The notes under the pieces were generated by a model. That model was not told the DNA's origin, did not search any database, and saw only the letters and a program-made list of their open reading frames with translations. A stretch of 64,000 bases of DNA from Xanthomonas campestris pv. phormiicola. GTDB taxonomy: Bacteria; Pseudomonadota; Gammaproteobacteria; Xanthomonadales; Xanthomonadaceae. The stretch spans positions 2,121,001 to 2,185,000 of the forward strand of contig CP102593.1 in assembly GCA_025666215.1 (NCBI GenBank), given 5' to 3'. This document shows positions 10,104-19,135 of the stretch, piece by piece (the stretch's first letter is position 1; each line of letters opens with the position of its first letter). A program made the position numbers and the translations under genes.

Positions 10104-11683
10104 GCGAGGCCGCCGCTGCCCCGGCGGCGGGCGCCGGCGCGCAGCGCAAGGCCGATGCCGGCGCGTGGCTGGCGGTGGCCGCCGGCACCATCGGCTCGTT
10201 CATGGCGACGCTGGACATCTCCATCGTCAACGCGGCGTTGCCGACCATCCAGGGCGAGGTCGGCGCCAGCGGCACCGAGGGCACCTGGATCTCCACCGCC
10301 TACCTGGTCGCCGAGATCGTGATGATCCCGCTGACCGGCTGGTTCGTGCGCACCCTGGGGCTGCGCAATTTCCTGCTGATCTGCGCGCTGCTGTTCACGT
10401 TCTTCTCGGTGGTGTGCGGGCTGTCCAACAGCCTGACCATGATGATCCTGGGCCGCGTCGGCCAGGGTTTCGCCGGCGGCGCGCTGATCCCCACCGCGCT
10501 GACCATCGTCGCCACGCGGCTGCCGCCGGCGCAGCAGACCATGGGCACTGCGCTGTTCGGCATGACCGTGATCCTGGGGCCGGTGATCGGCCCACTGCTC
10601 GGCGGCTGGCTGACCGAGAACGTCAGCTGGCACTACGCGTTCTTCATCAACGTGCCGATCTGCGCCGGGCTGGTGGCGCTGCTGCTGCTCGGCCTGCCGC
10701 ACGAACGCATGAACCTGCGCGGGTTGCTCGACGCCGACTGGCTCGGCATCTTCGGGCTGACCGCCGGGCTCGGCGCGCTGACCGTGGTGCTGGAGGAAGG
10801 CCAGCGCGAGCGCTGGTTCGAGTCCTCGGAGATCGTGCTGCTGAGCCTGCTCTCGCTGGTCGGCTTCGTCGCCCTGGTCGCCTCGCAGTTTTTCAGCCGG
10901 CAGCCGGTGATCCGCCTGTCGATCCTGCTGCAGCGCAGTTTCGGCGCGGTGTTCGTGATGGTGATGGCGGTGGGCATGATCCTGTTCGGGGTCATGTACA
11001 TGATCCCGCAGTTCCTGGCCACGATCTCCGGCTACAACACCGAGCAGTCCGGCTACGTGGTGCTGCTGTCCGGCGTGCCGACGGTGCTGCTGATGCCGTT
11101 GATGCCGAAGATGCTGATGCGCGTGGACGTGCGCATCCTGGTGATCGGCGGGCTGAGCTGTTTCGCCGTGGCCTGCTTCGTCAACATGAACCTCAGCGCC
11201 GATTCGGTGGGCATGCATTTCGTGATCGGCCAGCTGCTGCAGGGCTGCGGCCTGGCGCTGGCGATGATGTCGCTGAACCAGGCCGCCATCTCGTCGGTGC
11301 CGCCGGAGCTGGCCGGCGACGCCTCCGGGTTGTTCAACGCCGCGCGCAACATGGGCGGCTCGATCGGGCTGGCGCTGATCTCCACCTTCCAGGAGCGGCG
11401 CATGGTGTTCCACACACAGATGATCGGCAGCGGCACCAGTGCCAATTCGCCGCTGGCACAGGATTACCTGCACGGCCTGGCCGCGCAGCTGCAGTCCGCT
11501 TCCGGCGCCGGTGCGGCGATGCAGTCGGTGGCACAGCTGGCGCGCATGGTGCAGCAGCAGGCGCTGGTGATGACCTACAACGACCTGTTCTGGATCTTCG
11601 GGGTGATCGTGGTGTGCACGATTCCGCTGGGGCTGCTGCTCAAACCGCTGCCCAAGGGCGGCGCTCCGCTTGCGATGCATTGA
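10100..11683 (+). CDS. emrB: MFS drug:H+ antiporter, DHA2 family (EmrB-like)
   Basis: 527-residue inner-membrane transporter with about 14 hydrophobic segments, as in DHA2/EmrB pumps. Recognisable blocks are FMATLDISIVNAALPTIQ in TM1 (with the Asp typical of DHA2), WISTAYLVAEIVMIPLTGW, the motif-A-like LGRVGQGFAGGALIP and motif C in VILGPVIGPLLGGWL. The GTG start at 10100 overlaps the emrA stop by 4 bp, implying translational coupling. Longer upstream openings are shadow sequence of emrA. It works with the upstream adaptor and downstream outer-membrane factor. Confidence 0.9.
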   Translation: MSEAAAAPAAGAGAQRKADAGAWLAVAAGTIGSFMATLDISIVNAALPTIQGEVGASGTEGTWISTAYLVAEIVMIPLTGWFVRTLGLRNFLLICALLFTFFSVVCGLSNSLTMMILGRVGQGFAGGALIPTALTIVATRLPPAQQTMGTALFGMTVILGPVIGPLLGGWLTENVSWHYAFFINVPICAGLVALLLLGLPHERMNLRGLLDADWLGIFGLTAGLGALTVVLEEGQRERWFESSEIVLLSLLSLVGFVALVASQFFSRQPVIRLSILLQRSFGAVFVMVMAVGMILFGVMYMIPQFLATISGYNTEQSGYVVLLSGVPTVLLMPLMPKMLMRVDVRILVIGGLSCFAVACFVNMNLSADSVGMHFVIGQLLQGCGLALAMMSLNQAAISSVPPELAGDASGLFNAARNMGGSIGLALISTFQERRMVFHTQMIGSGTSANSPLAQDYLHGLAAQLQSASGAGAAMQSVAQLARMVQQQALVMTYNDLFWIFGVIVVCTIPLGLLLKPLPKGGAPLAMH

Positions 11684-11690
11684 GGATTCC

Positions 11691-13181
11691 ATGGCTCAGC
11701 GTTTTTCCCGTGTGCTCGTCCCCGCCGCGCTGCCGCTGCTGCTGTCGGCCTGCGTGCTCGGCCCGAACTACGTGAAGCCGCCGCCGGTGGCCGAGGCGGC
11801 GCAGGCACAGCCGCAGCTGCATCGCGCCGACGCGGTCGCCGCGGCGGCCGGGGTGGTGCCGGCGCCGCCGCCGCAGCGCTGGTGGGAGGCGTTGCAGGAC
11901 CCGCAGTTGAACGCGCTGGTCGAACAGGCGCTGCAGAACAGCCCGAACCTGCGCGCCGCGCAGGCCAAGCTGCGCGCCTCGCGCGCGCTGGTGCAGCAGC
12001 GCCATGCCGAGCAGTTGCCCAGCGTCGGCGCCAATGCCGCCTATCTCAACGCCAGGGCGCCGGACGCGCTGGCCGACGGCCTGGGCAGCGTCGCCGCCGG
12101 CAGCGGCCAGCAACTGTCCATCGATCCGCATGCGCAGCTGTACAGCGTCGGCTTCGATGCCAGCTGGGAGCTGGATTTCTTCGGCCGCCGCCGCCGCGCC
12201 AGCGAAGGCGCACTGGCCGACGCACAGGCCGACGAGGCCGAACTGGCCGATACCCAGGTGCAACTCGCCGCCGAAGTGGGCCAGGCCTATCTGGGCTATC
12301 GCGGCACCCGCGAGCGCATCGCCATCGCCCAGCGCAACCTCGAGGCGGCGCGGCAGACCCTGCAACTGACCCGGCAGCGCCGCGAGCGCGGCGCCGATGC
12401 CGACCTGCAGGTGGAGCGCGCGCAGGCGCAGCTGCAGCAGCAAGAGGCGGTGTTGCCGGACCTGCAGGCGCAGGCGAAGGAGGCGCTGGACCAGCTGGCG
12501 CTGATGATCGGCCGCGAGCCGGGCGCGCTCGACGCCGCGCTGGCCGCGGATCGGCCGTTGCCGACCTTGCCGGCGGTGGTGCCGGTGGACGATGCGGGAT
12601 CGTTGATCCGCCGCCGCCCCGACGTGCGCCGCGCCGAGCGCCAGCTGGCGTCCTCCTCGGCGCAGATCGGGCAGGCGCTGAGCGCATACTTCCCGCAGGT
12701 CACCCTGCTCGGCAATATCGGCATGGCCGCGACCACGCCGGGCGGCTTGGGCAGCGACGCGGTCAACAGCGTGGTGGCGCCGTTCCTGCGCTGGTCGATC
12801 TTCGATTTCGGCGCGACCAGGGCCAAGGTCGCGCAGGCGCGCGCCGGCAACGAAGCGCGCCTGGCCGCCTACGAAGGCACCGTGCTGGCGGCGCTGCAGG
12901 ACGCCAACAGCGCGCTGGCGCGGTTCGGCGCTGCGCGCCAGCAGGCGCTGGCCGCGGCCAAGGCCGAAGCGTCGGCGGACCGTTCCGCGGCGCTGTTGCA
13001 ACAGCGTTACGCCGCCGGCGCCTCGTCGCTGATCGACGCGCTCGACGTGCAGCGCCAGCAGGCCTCGGCGCAGGACAGCGCGGTGCAGGCGCGGACCCAG
13101 GTGCTGCTGCGCTACGTGGCGCTGCAGAAGAGCCTGGGCCTGGGCTGGGCGCCGCCGCCATCGGCAGCGCAACCGCAATAA
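11691..13181 (+). CDS. Outer-membrane efflux lipoprotein, NodT/OprM family
   Basis: 496-residue TolC-like outer-membrane factor that completes the EmrAB pump. The lipobox LLLSAC followed by VLGPNYVKPP is characteristic of NodT/OprM lipoproteins. Two repeated OEP domains follow, with long Ala/Gln/Arg-rich helices, the SWELDFFGRRRRAS signature and, in the second half, FLRWSIFDFGATRAKVAQARA. The start at 11691 has GAGGA directly upstream, seven bases after the emrB stop. The start at 11670 would overlap emrB and spoil the signal peptide. Confidence 0.9.
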   Translation: MAQRFSRVLVPAALPLLLSACVLGPNYVKPPPVAEAAQAQPQLHRADAVAAAAGVVPAPPPQRWWEALQDPQLNALVEQALQNSPNLRAAQAKLRASRALVQQRHAEQLPSVGANAAYLNARAPDALADGLGSVAAGSGQQLSIDPHAQLYSVGFDASWELDFFGRRRRASEGALADAQADEAELADTQVQLAAEVGQAYLGYRGTRERIAIAQRNLEAARQTLQLTRQRRERGADADLQVERAQAQLQQQEAVLPDLQAQAKEALDQLALMIGREPGALDAALAADRPLPTLPAVVPVDDAGSLIRRRPDVRRAERQLASSSAQIGQALSAYFPQVTLLGNIGMAATTPGGLGSDAVNSVVAPFLRWSIFDFGATRAKVAQARAGNEARLAAYEGTVLAALQDANSALARFGAARQQALAAAKAEASADRSAALLQQRYAAGASSLIDALDVQRQQASAQDSAVQARTQVLLRYVALQKSLGLGWAPPPSAAQPQ

Positions 13182-13294
13182 ACGCCCGTGCCGCGGTATC
13201 GCCGATGCGGCAGCCGCGGCTACACTGAGGTCGGCCGCAGTTCCCGGCAGCATCGGCGAACCTGCGCAGCGGCGTCTTCCACGGGGAGCAACAG

Positions 13295-14455
13295 ATGGCG
13301 TTGAGCGAAGCGAGATCCGACCTTCCGCCGGCCGCGATTGCGGCTGCAGCGGCGCCGCTGGCCAAGGGCAGCGGCTATTTGTCCATCGCCGGCTTGCGCA
13401 AGGAGTTCGACGGCTTCGTCGCGCTCGACGATGTCGACCTGGACATCCGCAAGGGCGAGATCTTCGCGCTGCTCGGCGGCTCGGGCAGCGGCAAGTCCAC
13501 GTTGCTGCGCTGCCTGGGCGGATTCGAGCAACCCAGCCGCGGCCGCATCGTGCTCGACGGGCAGCCGCTGGACGGCCTGCCGCCGTACGAGCGCCCGCTC
13601 AACATGATGTTCCAGTCCTACGCGCTGTTCCCGCACATGACGGTGGAGCAGAACATCGCGTTTGGGCTCAAGCAGGACGGCCTGTCGCGCGCGGCCGTCG
13701 CCAAGCGCGTCGGCGAGATGCTGGAACTGGTGCAGCTGGGCAAGCTCGGCAAGCGCAAGCCGCACCAGCTGTCCGGCGGACAGCAGCAGCGCGTGGCGCT
13801 GGCGCGTTCGCTGGCCAAGGGGCCGAAACTGCTGCTGCTGGATGAACCGATGGGCGCGCTGGACAAGAAGCTGCGCTCGCAGATGCAGCTGGAGCTGGTC
13901 GGCATCATCGAAACCTCCGGGGTGACCTGCGTGATGGTCACCCACGACCAGGAGGAGGCGATGACCATGGCCACCCGCATCGCGCTGATGGATGCCGGCT
14001 GGATCCAGCAGGTCGGCACCCCGGACGAGATCTACGAGCAGCCGGCCAACCGCTTCGCCGCCGAGTTCATCGGCTCGGTGAACCTGATCGACGCGGTCAT
14101 CGATGAGGACCTGCCGGACTACGTGACCCTGCGCACCGCCGCGTTTCCCGACAGCATCTACGTCGGCCACGGCATCACCGGCATCACCGGGCAGCCGGTC
14201 TCGTTCGCGGTGCGCCCGGAGAAGCTGGGCATCGGCAAGGACGCGCCGGCGCAGGCGCACAACAAGGCGCAGGGCACGATCGAGGACATCGCCTATTTCG
14301 GCAGCCATTCGGTCTACCACGTGCGCCTGCCCAGCGGCTTCAAGCTGATGGCCAACTTCGCCAACCGGCAGCGCTGGGCCAGCGACAACCTGACCTGGGG
14401 CGATGCGGTGTGGGTGTGGTGGGGCGACAACGACGGCGTGGTGCTGACCGCATGA
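13295..14455 (+). CDS. potG: Polyamine ABC transporter ATP-binding protein (PotG/SpuF)
   Basis: 386-residue ATPase energising polyamine import. The Walker A motif GGSGSGKST is at about 61-69; the Q-loop is MMFQSYALFPHMT, the signature LSGGQQQRVALARS, Walker B LLLLDEPMGALD and the switch His is in MVTHDQEEA. The C-terminal TOBE domain contains FAVRPEKLGI. An extra ~25-residue N-tail precedes the domain, as in PotG. The stop overlaps the potH start by 4 bp. The matching binding proteins are 6 kb upstream, separated by the IS and the efflux operon. Confidence 0.92.
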   Translation: MALSEARSDLPPAAIAAAAAPLAKGSGYLSIAGLRKEFDGFVALDDVDLDIRKGEIFALLGGSGSGKSTLLRCLGGFEQPSRGRIVLDGQPLDGLPPYERPLNMMFQSYALFPHMTVEQNIAFGLKQDGLSRAAVAKRVGEMLELVQLGKLGKRKPHQLSGGQQQRVALARSLAKGPKLLLLDEPMGALDKKLRSQMQLELVGIIETSGVTCVMVTHDQEEAMTMATRIALMDAGWIQQVGTPDEIYEQPANRFAAEFIGSVNLIDAVIDEDLPDYVTLRTAAFPDSIYVGHGITGITGQPVSFAVRPEKLGIGKDAPAQAHNKAQGTIEDIAYFGSHSVYHVRLPSGFKLMANFANRQRWASDNLTWGDAVWVWWGDNDGVVLTA

Positions 14456-15423
14456 GCGCGCCCGCCGCTGCCGCCGCACCTGCCGCGCAACCCGCGGCGT
14501 CGCCGCGCACGTTGCTGCAGCGCCTGCGCAAGCGGCGCCTGCCCGGCGCGCGCTGGTTGGTGATCGCCGCACCGTACCTGTGGTTGCTGTTGTTCTTCGC
14601 GATCCCGTTCCTGATCGTGCTGCGCATCTCCTTCGCCGAACAGGCGATCAGCAGCCCGCCGTACAGCGACCTGCTGGACTACAAGGATGGGGTGCTGACG
14701 CTGAAGTTCACCCTGCAGAACTACCTGGCGCTGGTGCGCGACAACCAGTACATCGAAGCCTACTGGGGCTCGATCAAGATCGCCGGGATCTCCACCCTGT
14801 TGACCTTGCTGATCGGTTATCCGATGGCCTACGTGATCGCGCGCATGTCGCCGTCCTCGCGCAACATCGCGATGATGCTGGTGGTGCTGCCGTCGTGGAC
14901 CTCGTTCCTGATCCGCGTCTACGCCTGGATCGGCATCCTCGACAGCAACGGCGTGCTCAACCGCGCGCTGCTGGCGCTGGGGCTGATCGAACAGCCGCTG
15001 CGCATCCTGTACACGCCGCTCGCCGCCTACATCGGCATCGTCTACTGCTATCTGCCGTTCATGGTGCTGCCGCTGTACGCGACCCTGGTGAAGCAGGATC
15101 ACCGCCTGCTCGAGGCCGCCTACGACCTCGGCGCGCGGCCGTGGAAGGCGTTCGCGACCATCACCTTGCCGATGTCGCGCCCGGGCATCGTCGCCGGCTG
15201 CATGCTGGTGATGATCCCGGCGGTGGGCGAGTTCGTGATCCCGGAAATGCTCGGCGGGCCGGATACGCTGATGATCGGCCGGGTGCTGTGGGGCGAGTTC
15301 TTCAACAACCGCGACTGGCCGGCGGCCTCGGCGGTGGCGATCGCGATGCTGGCGCTGTTGATGCTGCCGATCCTGATCTTCAACCGCTACCAGCAACGCC
15401 AGCTCGAAGGCGGCCAGGCATGA
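14452..15423 (+). CDS. potH: Polyamine ABC transporter permease (PotH/SpuG)
   Basis: 323-residue inner-membrane permease with six predicted helices. After an Ala/Pro-rich cytosolic N-tail come the first TM segment WLVIAAPYLWLLLFFAIPFLIVLRISF and the BPD_transp_1 coupling motif EAAYDLGARPWKAFATITLPMSRPGI that docks on PotG. Translation is probably coupled at both ends through 4-bp overlaps with potG and potI. Confidence 0.92.
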   Translation: MSAPAAAAAPAAQPAASPRTLLQRLRKRRLPGARWLVIAAPYLWLLLFFAIPFLIVLRISFAEQAISSPPYSDLLDYKDGVLTLKFTLQNYLALVRDNQYIEAYWGSIKIAGISTLLTLLIGYPMAYVIARMSPSSRNIAMMLVVLPSWTSFLIRVYAWIGILDSNGVLNRALLALGLIEQPLRILYTPLAAYIGIVYCYLPFMVLPLYATLVKQDHRLLEAAYDLGARPWKAFATITLPMSRPGIVAGCMLVMIPAVGEFVIPEMLGGPDTLMIGRVLWGEFFNNRDWPAASAVAIAMLALLMLPILIFNRYQQRQLEGGQA

Positions 15424-16265
15424 GCGCGCTGCGCGGCGGGCGCGTGCTGCGCTGGACGGTGCTGACCGGCGGCTTCGCCTTCCTGTACCTGCCGATCCTG
15501 CTGTTGATGGTGTATTCGTTCAATGCCTCCAAGCTGGCCACGGTGTGGGCCGGCTTCTCCACCAAGTGGTACGGCGAACTGCTGCGCGACCGGCAGATCC
15601 TGCAGGCGGCGTGGATCAGCCTGAAGGTCGCGTTCTGGACCGCCACCGCGTCGATGGTGATCGGCACCCTGGCGGCGATGGTGATGACCCGCTTCCGCCG
15701 TTTTCCCAGCAAGAGCCTGTTCGGCGCGCTGGTGACCGCGCCGCTGGTGATGCCGGAGGTGATCATCGGCCTGTCGATCATGATGATGCTGGTGTCGATG
15801 GGCGGGCTGATCGGCATCCCACCCAAGGGGGTCACCGCGATCTGGGCCGCGCATGTCACCTTCACCCTGTCCTTCGTCACCGTGGTGGTGTCCTCGCGTC
15901 TGCAGGAGCTGGACCGCTCGCTGGAAGAAGCGGCGATGGACCTGGGCGCGAACCGGCTCAAGGTGTTCTTCCTGATCACCTTGCCGATCATCGCCCCGGC
16001 GCTGGTGTCCGGCTGGCTGCTGGCGTTCACCCTGTCGCTGGACGACGTGGTGATCGCCAACTTCGTCGCCGGGCCCAACTCGACCACGCTGCCGATGACC
16101 GTGTTCTCCTCGGTGCGGATGGGACTGAAGCCGAAGATCAACGCACTGGCCACGCTGATGGTGCTGGCGGTGTCGATCGCCGCCTTCGTCGGCTGGTGGC
16201 TGATGGCGCGCAGCGAGAAGCGCCGCCAGCGCGACATCCAGCTGGCGCTGCAGCAGGGCGGCTGA
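15420..16265 (+). CDS. potI: Polyamine ABC transporter permease (PotI/SpuH)
   Basis: 281-residue second permease of the polyamine importer, about six helices. It shows the PotC/PotI N-terminus FAFLYLPILLLMVYSFN and the coupling-helix motif EEAAMDLGANRLKVFFLITLPII. TLSLDDVVIANFVAGP resembles the region of PotC/PotI near the translocation path. Its start overlaps the potH stop by 4 bp. It is the last gene before a REP/MITE-containing gap. Confidence 0.92.
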   Translation: MSALRGGRVLRWTVLTGGFAFLYLPILLLMVYSFNASKLATVWAGFSTKWYGELLRDRQILQAAWISLKVAFWTATASMVIGTLAAMVMTRFRRFPSKSLFGALVTAPLVMPEVIIGLSIMMMLVSMGGLIGIPPKGVTAIWAAHVTFTLSFVTVVVSSRLQELDRSLEEAAMDLGANRLKVFFLITLPIIAPALVSGWLLAFTLSLDDVVIANFVAGPNSTTLPMTVFSSVRMGLKPKINALATLMVLAVSIAAFVGWWLMARSEKRRQRDIQLALQQGG

Positions 16266-16298
16266 CGGGTCTTCGAACAGGGTGCGGTGGGCTGCTTG

Positions 16299-16328
16299 TT
16301 GTGGGAGCGACGTCAGTCGCGACAGGCC
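16299..16328. repeat. REP element, first of an inverted pair
   Basis: Unit TTGTGGGAGCGACGTCAGTC followed by GCGACAGGCC. It matches, with one change (CGTC for TTCA-type centre), the REP interrupted just downstream in the opposite orientation, giving a paired REP after potI. Confidence 0.75.
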
Positions 16329-16340
16329 TTCCCGGTAACG

Positions 16341-16471
16341 CCGTCGCGACTGAAGGGCACCTCTAATAACCCCAAAAAACTCGACTAAAACGCTCGCAAG
16401 TCATTGATGCGCAAAATGCGAAATTTTTAGAATCGAGGTTATTAGAGGTGCCCTGAAGTCGCTCCCACAAG
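16341..16471. repeat. REP element, second of the pair, split by a MITE
   Basis: The two halves are CCGTCGCGACTGAA (16341-16354) and TGAAGTCGCTCCCACAAG (16454-16471). With the 99-bp insert and one TGAA removed they rejoin as GTCGCGACTGAAGTCGCTCC, the reverse complement of the family REP. Confidence 0.85.
16355..16453 (+). mobile_element. 99-bp MITE, copy 1
   Basis: Non-coding 99-bp element with perfect 17-bp terminal inverted repeats (GGGCACCTCTAATAACC and its complement). It is markedly AT-richer than its surroundings and bordered by a 4-bp target duplication, TGAA (16351-16354, 16454-16457). A second copy, 4 differences in 99, is at 34987-35085. It is too short to code for anything and must be moved in trans by an IS with similar ends, not present in this window. 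Confidence 0.9.
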
Positions 16472-16591
16472 AGTCCTACAAAGGCCTCAGCCGCCGCAGA
16501 ACGCTGTGGTCCATCGCAGCGGCGCTGTCGCCACGCCGCCGCAACCATCGCGGCGCTAGGCTGGGCGGACTTTTTCCAGGAGTCCGTCGCG

Positions 16592-17956
16592 ATGCCCTAC
16601 GACACCGTCAATCCCGCCACCGGCCAGGTCGAATACCGCCTGGAGCTGATGGATGCCGCCGCCGTCGAGCGGCGCCTGGCCGCGTCCGCACAGGCATTCC
16701 GCGCATGGGCGGAAACGCCGCTGGAACAGCGCGGCGCGCTGTTGCGGCAGGTCGGCGTGCAGTTGCGCGCGCGCCGCGAGGAGATCCAGCGGGTGATGAC
16801 CGCGGAGATGGGCAAGCTGCGCAAGGAGGCGCTGGCCGAGATCGACAAGTGCGCCGACGCCTGCGACTACTACGCCGAGCACGCCGCCGACTATCTGCGC
16901 GAGCTGCCGGTGGCCACCGACGCGCAGCGCAGCTACGTGCGCTACGAGCCGCTGGGCTGCGTGCTGGCGGTGATGCCGTGGAACTTCCCGATCTGGCAGG
17001 TGTTCCGCTTCCTGGCGCCGGCGCTGATGGCCGGCAACGTGGCGCTGCTCAAGCACGCCAGCAACGTGCCGCGCTGCGCCGACGCGATCCATGCCGCACT
17101 CGCCGCCGCCGGCGTGCCGGATGGCGTGTTCGACGTGCTGCATATCGACAACGACCAGGCCGCCGAGGTGCTGCGCGATGCGCGCATCGCCGCGGTGACG
17201 CTGACCGGCAGCGAGCGCGCCGGCCGTTCCATCGCCGCCAACGCCGGCGATCAATTGAAGAAGTGCGTGATGGAACTCGGCGGCAGCGACGCCTTCGTGG
17301 TGCTGGACGACGCGGATCTGGACATCACCGTGGCCGCGGCGGTGAAGTCGCGTTTCGACAACGCCGGACAGACCTGCATCGCGGCCAAGCGTTTCGTGGT
17401 GGTCGCGGCCATCGCCGACGAGTTCGTGCGCCGCTTCGTCGCCGCCGCGGCCGAGCGCCGCCTCGGCGATCCGCAGGACGAGGCGACCACGCTGGCGCCG
17501 ATGGCGCGGCAGGACCTGCGCGACGAACTGCACAAGCAGGTGCAGGCCAGCATCGCCAGGGGCGCCACGTCGCTGCTCGGCGGCGCCCCGGACACCGGCA
17601 CCCACGCCGGCTATCCGGCCTCGATCCTGGACCATGTGGTGCCGGGCATGCCCGCCTACGACGAGGAACTGTTCGGCCCGGTCGCCGCGATCCTGCGCGT
17701 GGCCGACGAGGCCGAGGCGGTGCGCGTGGCCAACGACACCAGCTTCGGCCTGGGCGGCAGCGTGTGGAGCGCCGACCGCGCCCGCGGCGAGCGCGTCGCC
17801 CGCCAGCTGCAGTGCGGCGCGGCCTTCGTCAACGCCATCGTCAAGAGCGACGTGCGCCTGCCGTTCGGCGGCATCAAGCGCTCCGGCTTCGGCCGCGAAC
17901 TGGCCGAGCATGGGATTCATGAGTTCATGAACATCAAGTCGGTGTATGTGGGTTGA
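16592..17956 (+). CDS. NAD(P)-dependent succinate-semialdehyde dehydrogenase
   Basis: 454-residue aldehyde dehydrogenase that oxidises succinate semialdehyde, the end product of GABA breakdown, to succinate. MPWNFPIWQV binds cofactor and substrate, MELGGSDAF carries the general-base Glu and DNAGQTCIAAKRF the catalytic Cys. The C-terminal GGIKRSGFGRELAEHGIHEFMNIKSV is typical of the Sad/GabD-like short SSADHs. It fits as the last step of the polyamine cluster. A gamma-aminobutyraldehyde dehydrogenase role is the main alternative. The start has AGGAGT upstream. Confidence 0.85.
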   Translation: MPYDTVNPATGQVEYRLELMDAAAVERRLAASAQAFRAWAETPLEQRGALLRQVGVQLRARREEIQRVMTAEMGKLRKEALAEIDKCADACDYYAEHAADYLRELPVATDAQRSYVRYEPLGCVLAVMPWNFPIWQVFRFLAPALMAGNVALLKHASNVPRCADAIHAALAAAGVPDGVFDVLHIDNDQAAEVLRDARIAAVTLTGSERAGRSIAANAGDQLKKCVMELGGSDAFVVLDDADLDITVAAAVKSRFDNAGQTCIAAKRFVVVAAIADEFVRRFVAAAAERRLGDPQDEATTLAPMARQDLRDELHKQVQASIARGATSLLGGAPDTGTHAGYPASILDHVVPGMPAYDEELFGPVAAILRVADEAEAVRVANDTSFGLGGSVWSADRARGERVARQLQCGAAFVNAIVKSDVRLPFGGIKRSGFGRELAEHGIHEFMNIKSVYVG

Positions 17957-17960
17957 AGCC

Positions 17961-18114
17961 GGGATTGGGGAGTCGGGATTGGGGATTCGCAACAGCGGAT
18001 CCCGATGCCTGACGCCAAGCGGCGCAGCTGTTGCTTCAACGCGTGGCTTGCCTCGAACTGGCTACGGCGTGGAGTTCCGCCGTTGCGAATCCCCAATCTC
18101 CAATCCCCAATCCC
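17961..18114. repeat. Inverted pair of GGGATTGGGGATTC repeats
   Basis: Left arm 17961-17988 (units GGGATTGGGG and GGGATTGGGGATTC) and right arm 18087-18114 (GAATCCCCAATC, TCCAATCCCC, AATCCC) are near-perfect reverse complements across about 100 bp between the convergent dehydrogenase and corA genes. The same unit recurs at 39322-39355. It may act as a bidirectional terminator-like structure. Confidence 0.7.
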
Positions 18115-18117
18115 GGC

Positions 18118-19110
18118 TCACAGCCACCGCGCCCGCTTGAACGCCAGATACAGCCCCAGGCAGACGACGCCGACGCCGCCGATCATCAGCGGGTAGGCCC
18201 AGGGCCATTCCAGTTCCGGCATCTGCTTGAAGTTCATGCCGTACCAGCTGGTGATCAGGGTCGGGGCCGCGAGCAGCGCGGCCCAGGCGCCGAGGCGCTT
18301 GACCGTCTCGCCCTGGGCCAGGGTCACCAGCGACAGGTTCACGCTCAGCGCGGTGCCGAGCATCTCGCGCAGGGTGTCGATCGCCTCGTTGGTGCGCACC
18401 GCGTGGTCGAGCACGTCGCGCACGTACAGCCGCACCTCGTCGGGAATCAGCGGGCCGGGGTTGCGCTTGAGATGGGCGAGCACGTCCTGCAGCGGCGCCA
18501 CGCCCAGGCGCATCTGGTTGAGCTCACGCTTGAGTTCGTACAGGCGGATCGCGGTGTCGCGCCGGTAGGCCTCGGCGAAGATGTCCTTTTCCAGCCGCTC
18601 CAGGCTCTGCCGGAATTCGTCCAGGATCGGCTGGTAGTTGTCGACGATGTAGTCCAGCACCGCGTACAGCGCGTAGGACGGGCCGAGCTGCATCAGCGCC
18701 GCCTCGCGCTCCAGGCGTTCGCGCACCGGCGCGTACGGCAGCGAGGCGCCGTGGCGCACGGTCAGCAGGAAGCGCGCGCCGAGGAAGGCGTGGGTCTCGC
18801 CGTAGACGATGCGCTCGTCGATCACCTGCGCGGTGTGCACGGCCAGGAACAGCGAGTTGCCATAGGCCTCGACCTTGGGCCGCTGGTGCGCCTTGCGCGT
18901 GTCCTCGATCGCCAGGTCGTGCAACTGGAATTCGTCCTGCAGCTGCTGCAGCACTTGGTCGGCGGGTTCGTACATGCCGACCCAGACGAAGCCGTCGGGC
19001 GCGGCCAGCACGTCGCTGATCTGCTCCAGGGCGATGTCGTGGCGGCGGCCGTGGCCGTCGTAGTGCACGCAGTTGATGACGCAGGCGGGATTGGCGGGGA
19101 CGGAGGCCAT
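18118..19110 (-). CDS. corA: CorA-family magnesium/cobalt transporter
   Basis: 330-residue divalent-cation channel. A long cytosolic N-terminal domain with the stalk helix (EFRQSLERLEKDIFAEAYRR...) is followed by two C-terminal helices and the selectivity motif YGMNF (in LITSWYGMNFKQMPELEW), ending in a basic tail. The ATG at 19110 is chosen; a TTG nine bases earlier is possible, and neither has a strong ribosome site. It lies downstream of the DUF4105 gene on the same strand. Confidence 0.92.
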   Translation of the reverse strand: MASVPANPACVINCVHYDGHGRRHDIALEQISDVLAAPDGFVWVGMYEPADQVLQQLQDEFQLHDLAIEDTRKAHQRPKVEAYGNSLFLAVHTAQVIDERIVYGETHAFLGARFLLTVRHGASLPYAPVRERLEREAALMQLGPSYALYAVLDYIVDNYQPILDEFRQSLERLEKDIFAEAYRRDTAIRLYELKRELNQMRLGVAPLQDVLAHLKRNPGPLIPDEVRLYVRDVLDHAVRTNEAIDTLREMLGTALSVNLSLVTLAQGETVKRLGAWAALLAAPTLITSWYGMNFKQMPELEWPWAYPLMIGGVGVVCLGLYLAFKRARWL

Positions 19111-19135
19111 GGGCAGCAATGGTGTGGGGGCAGGA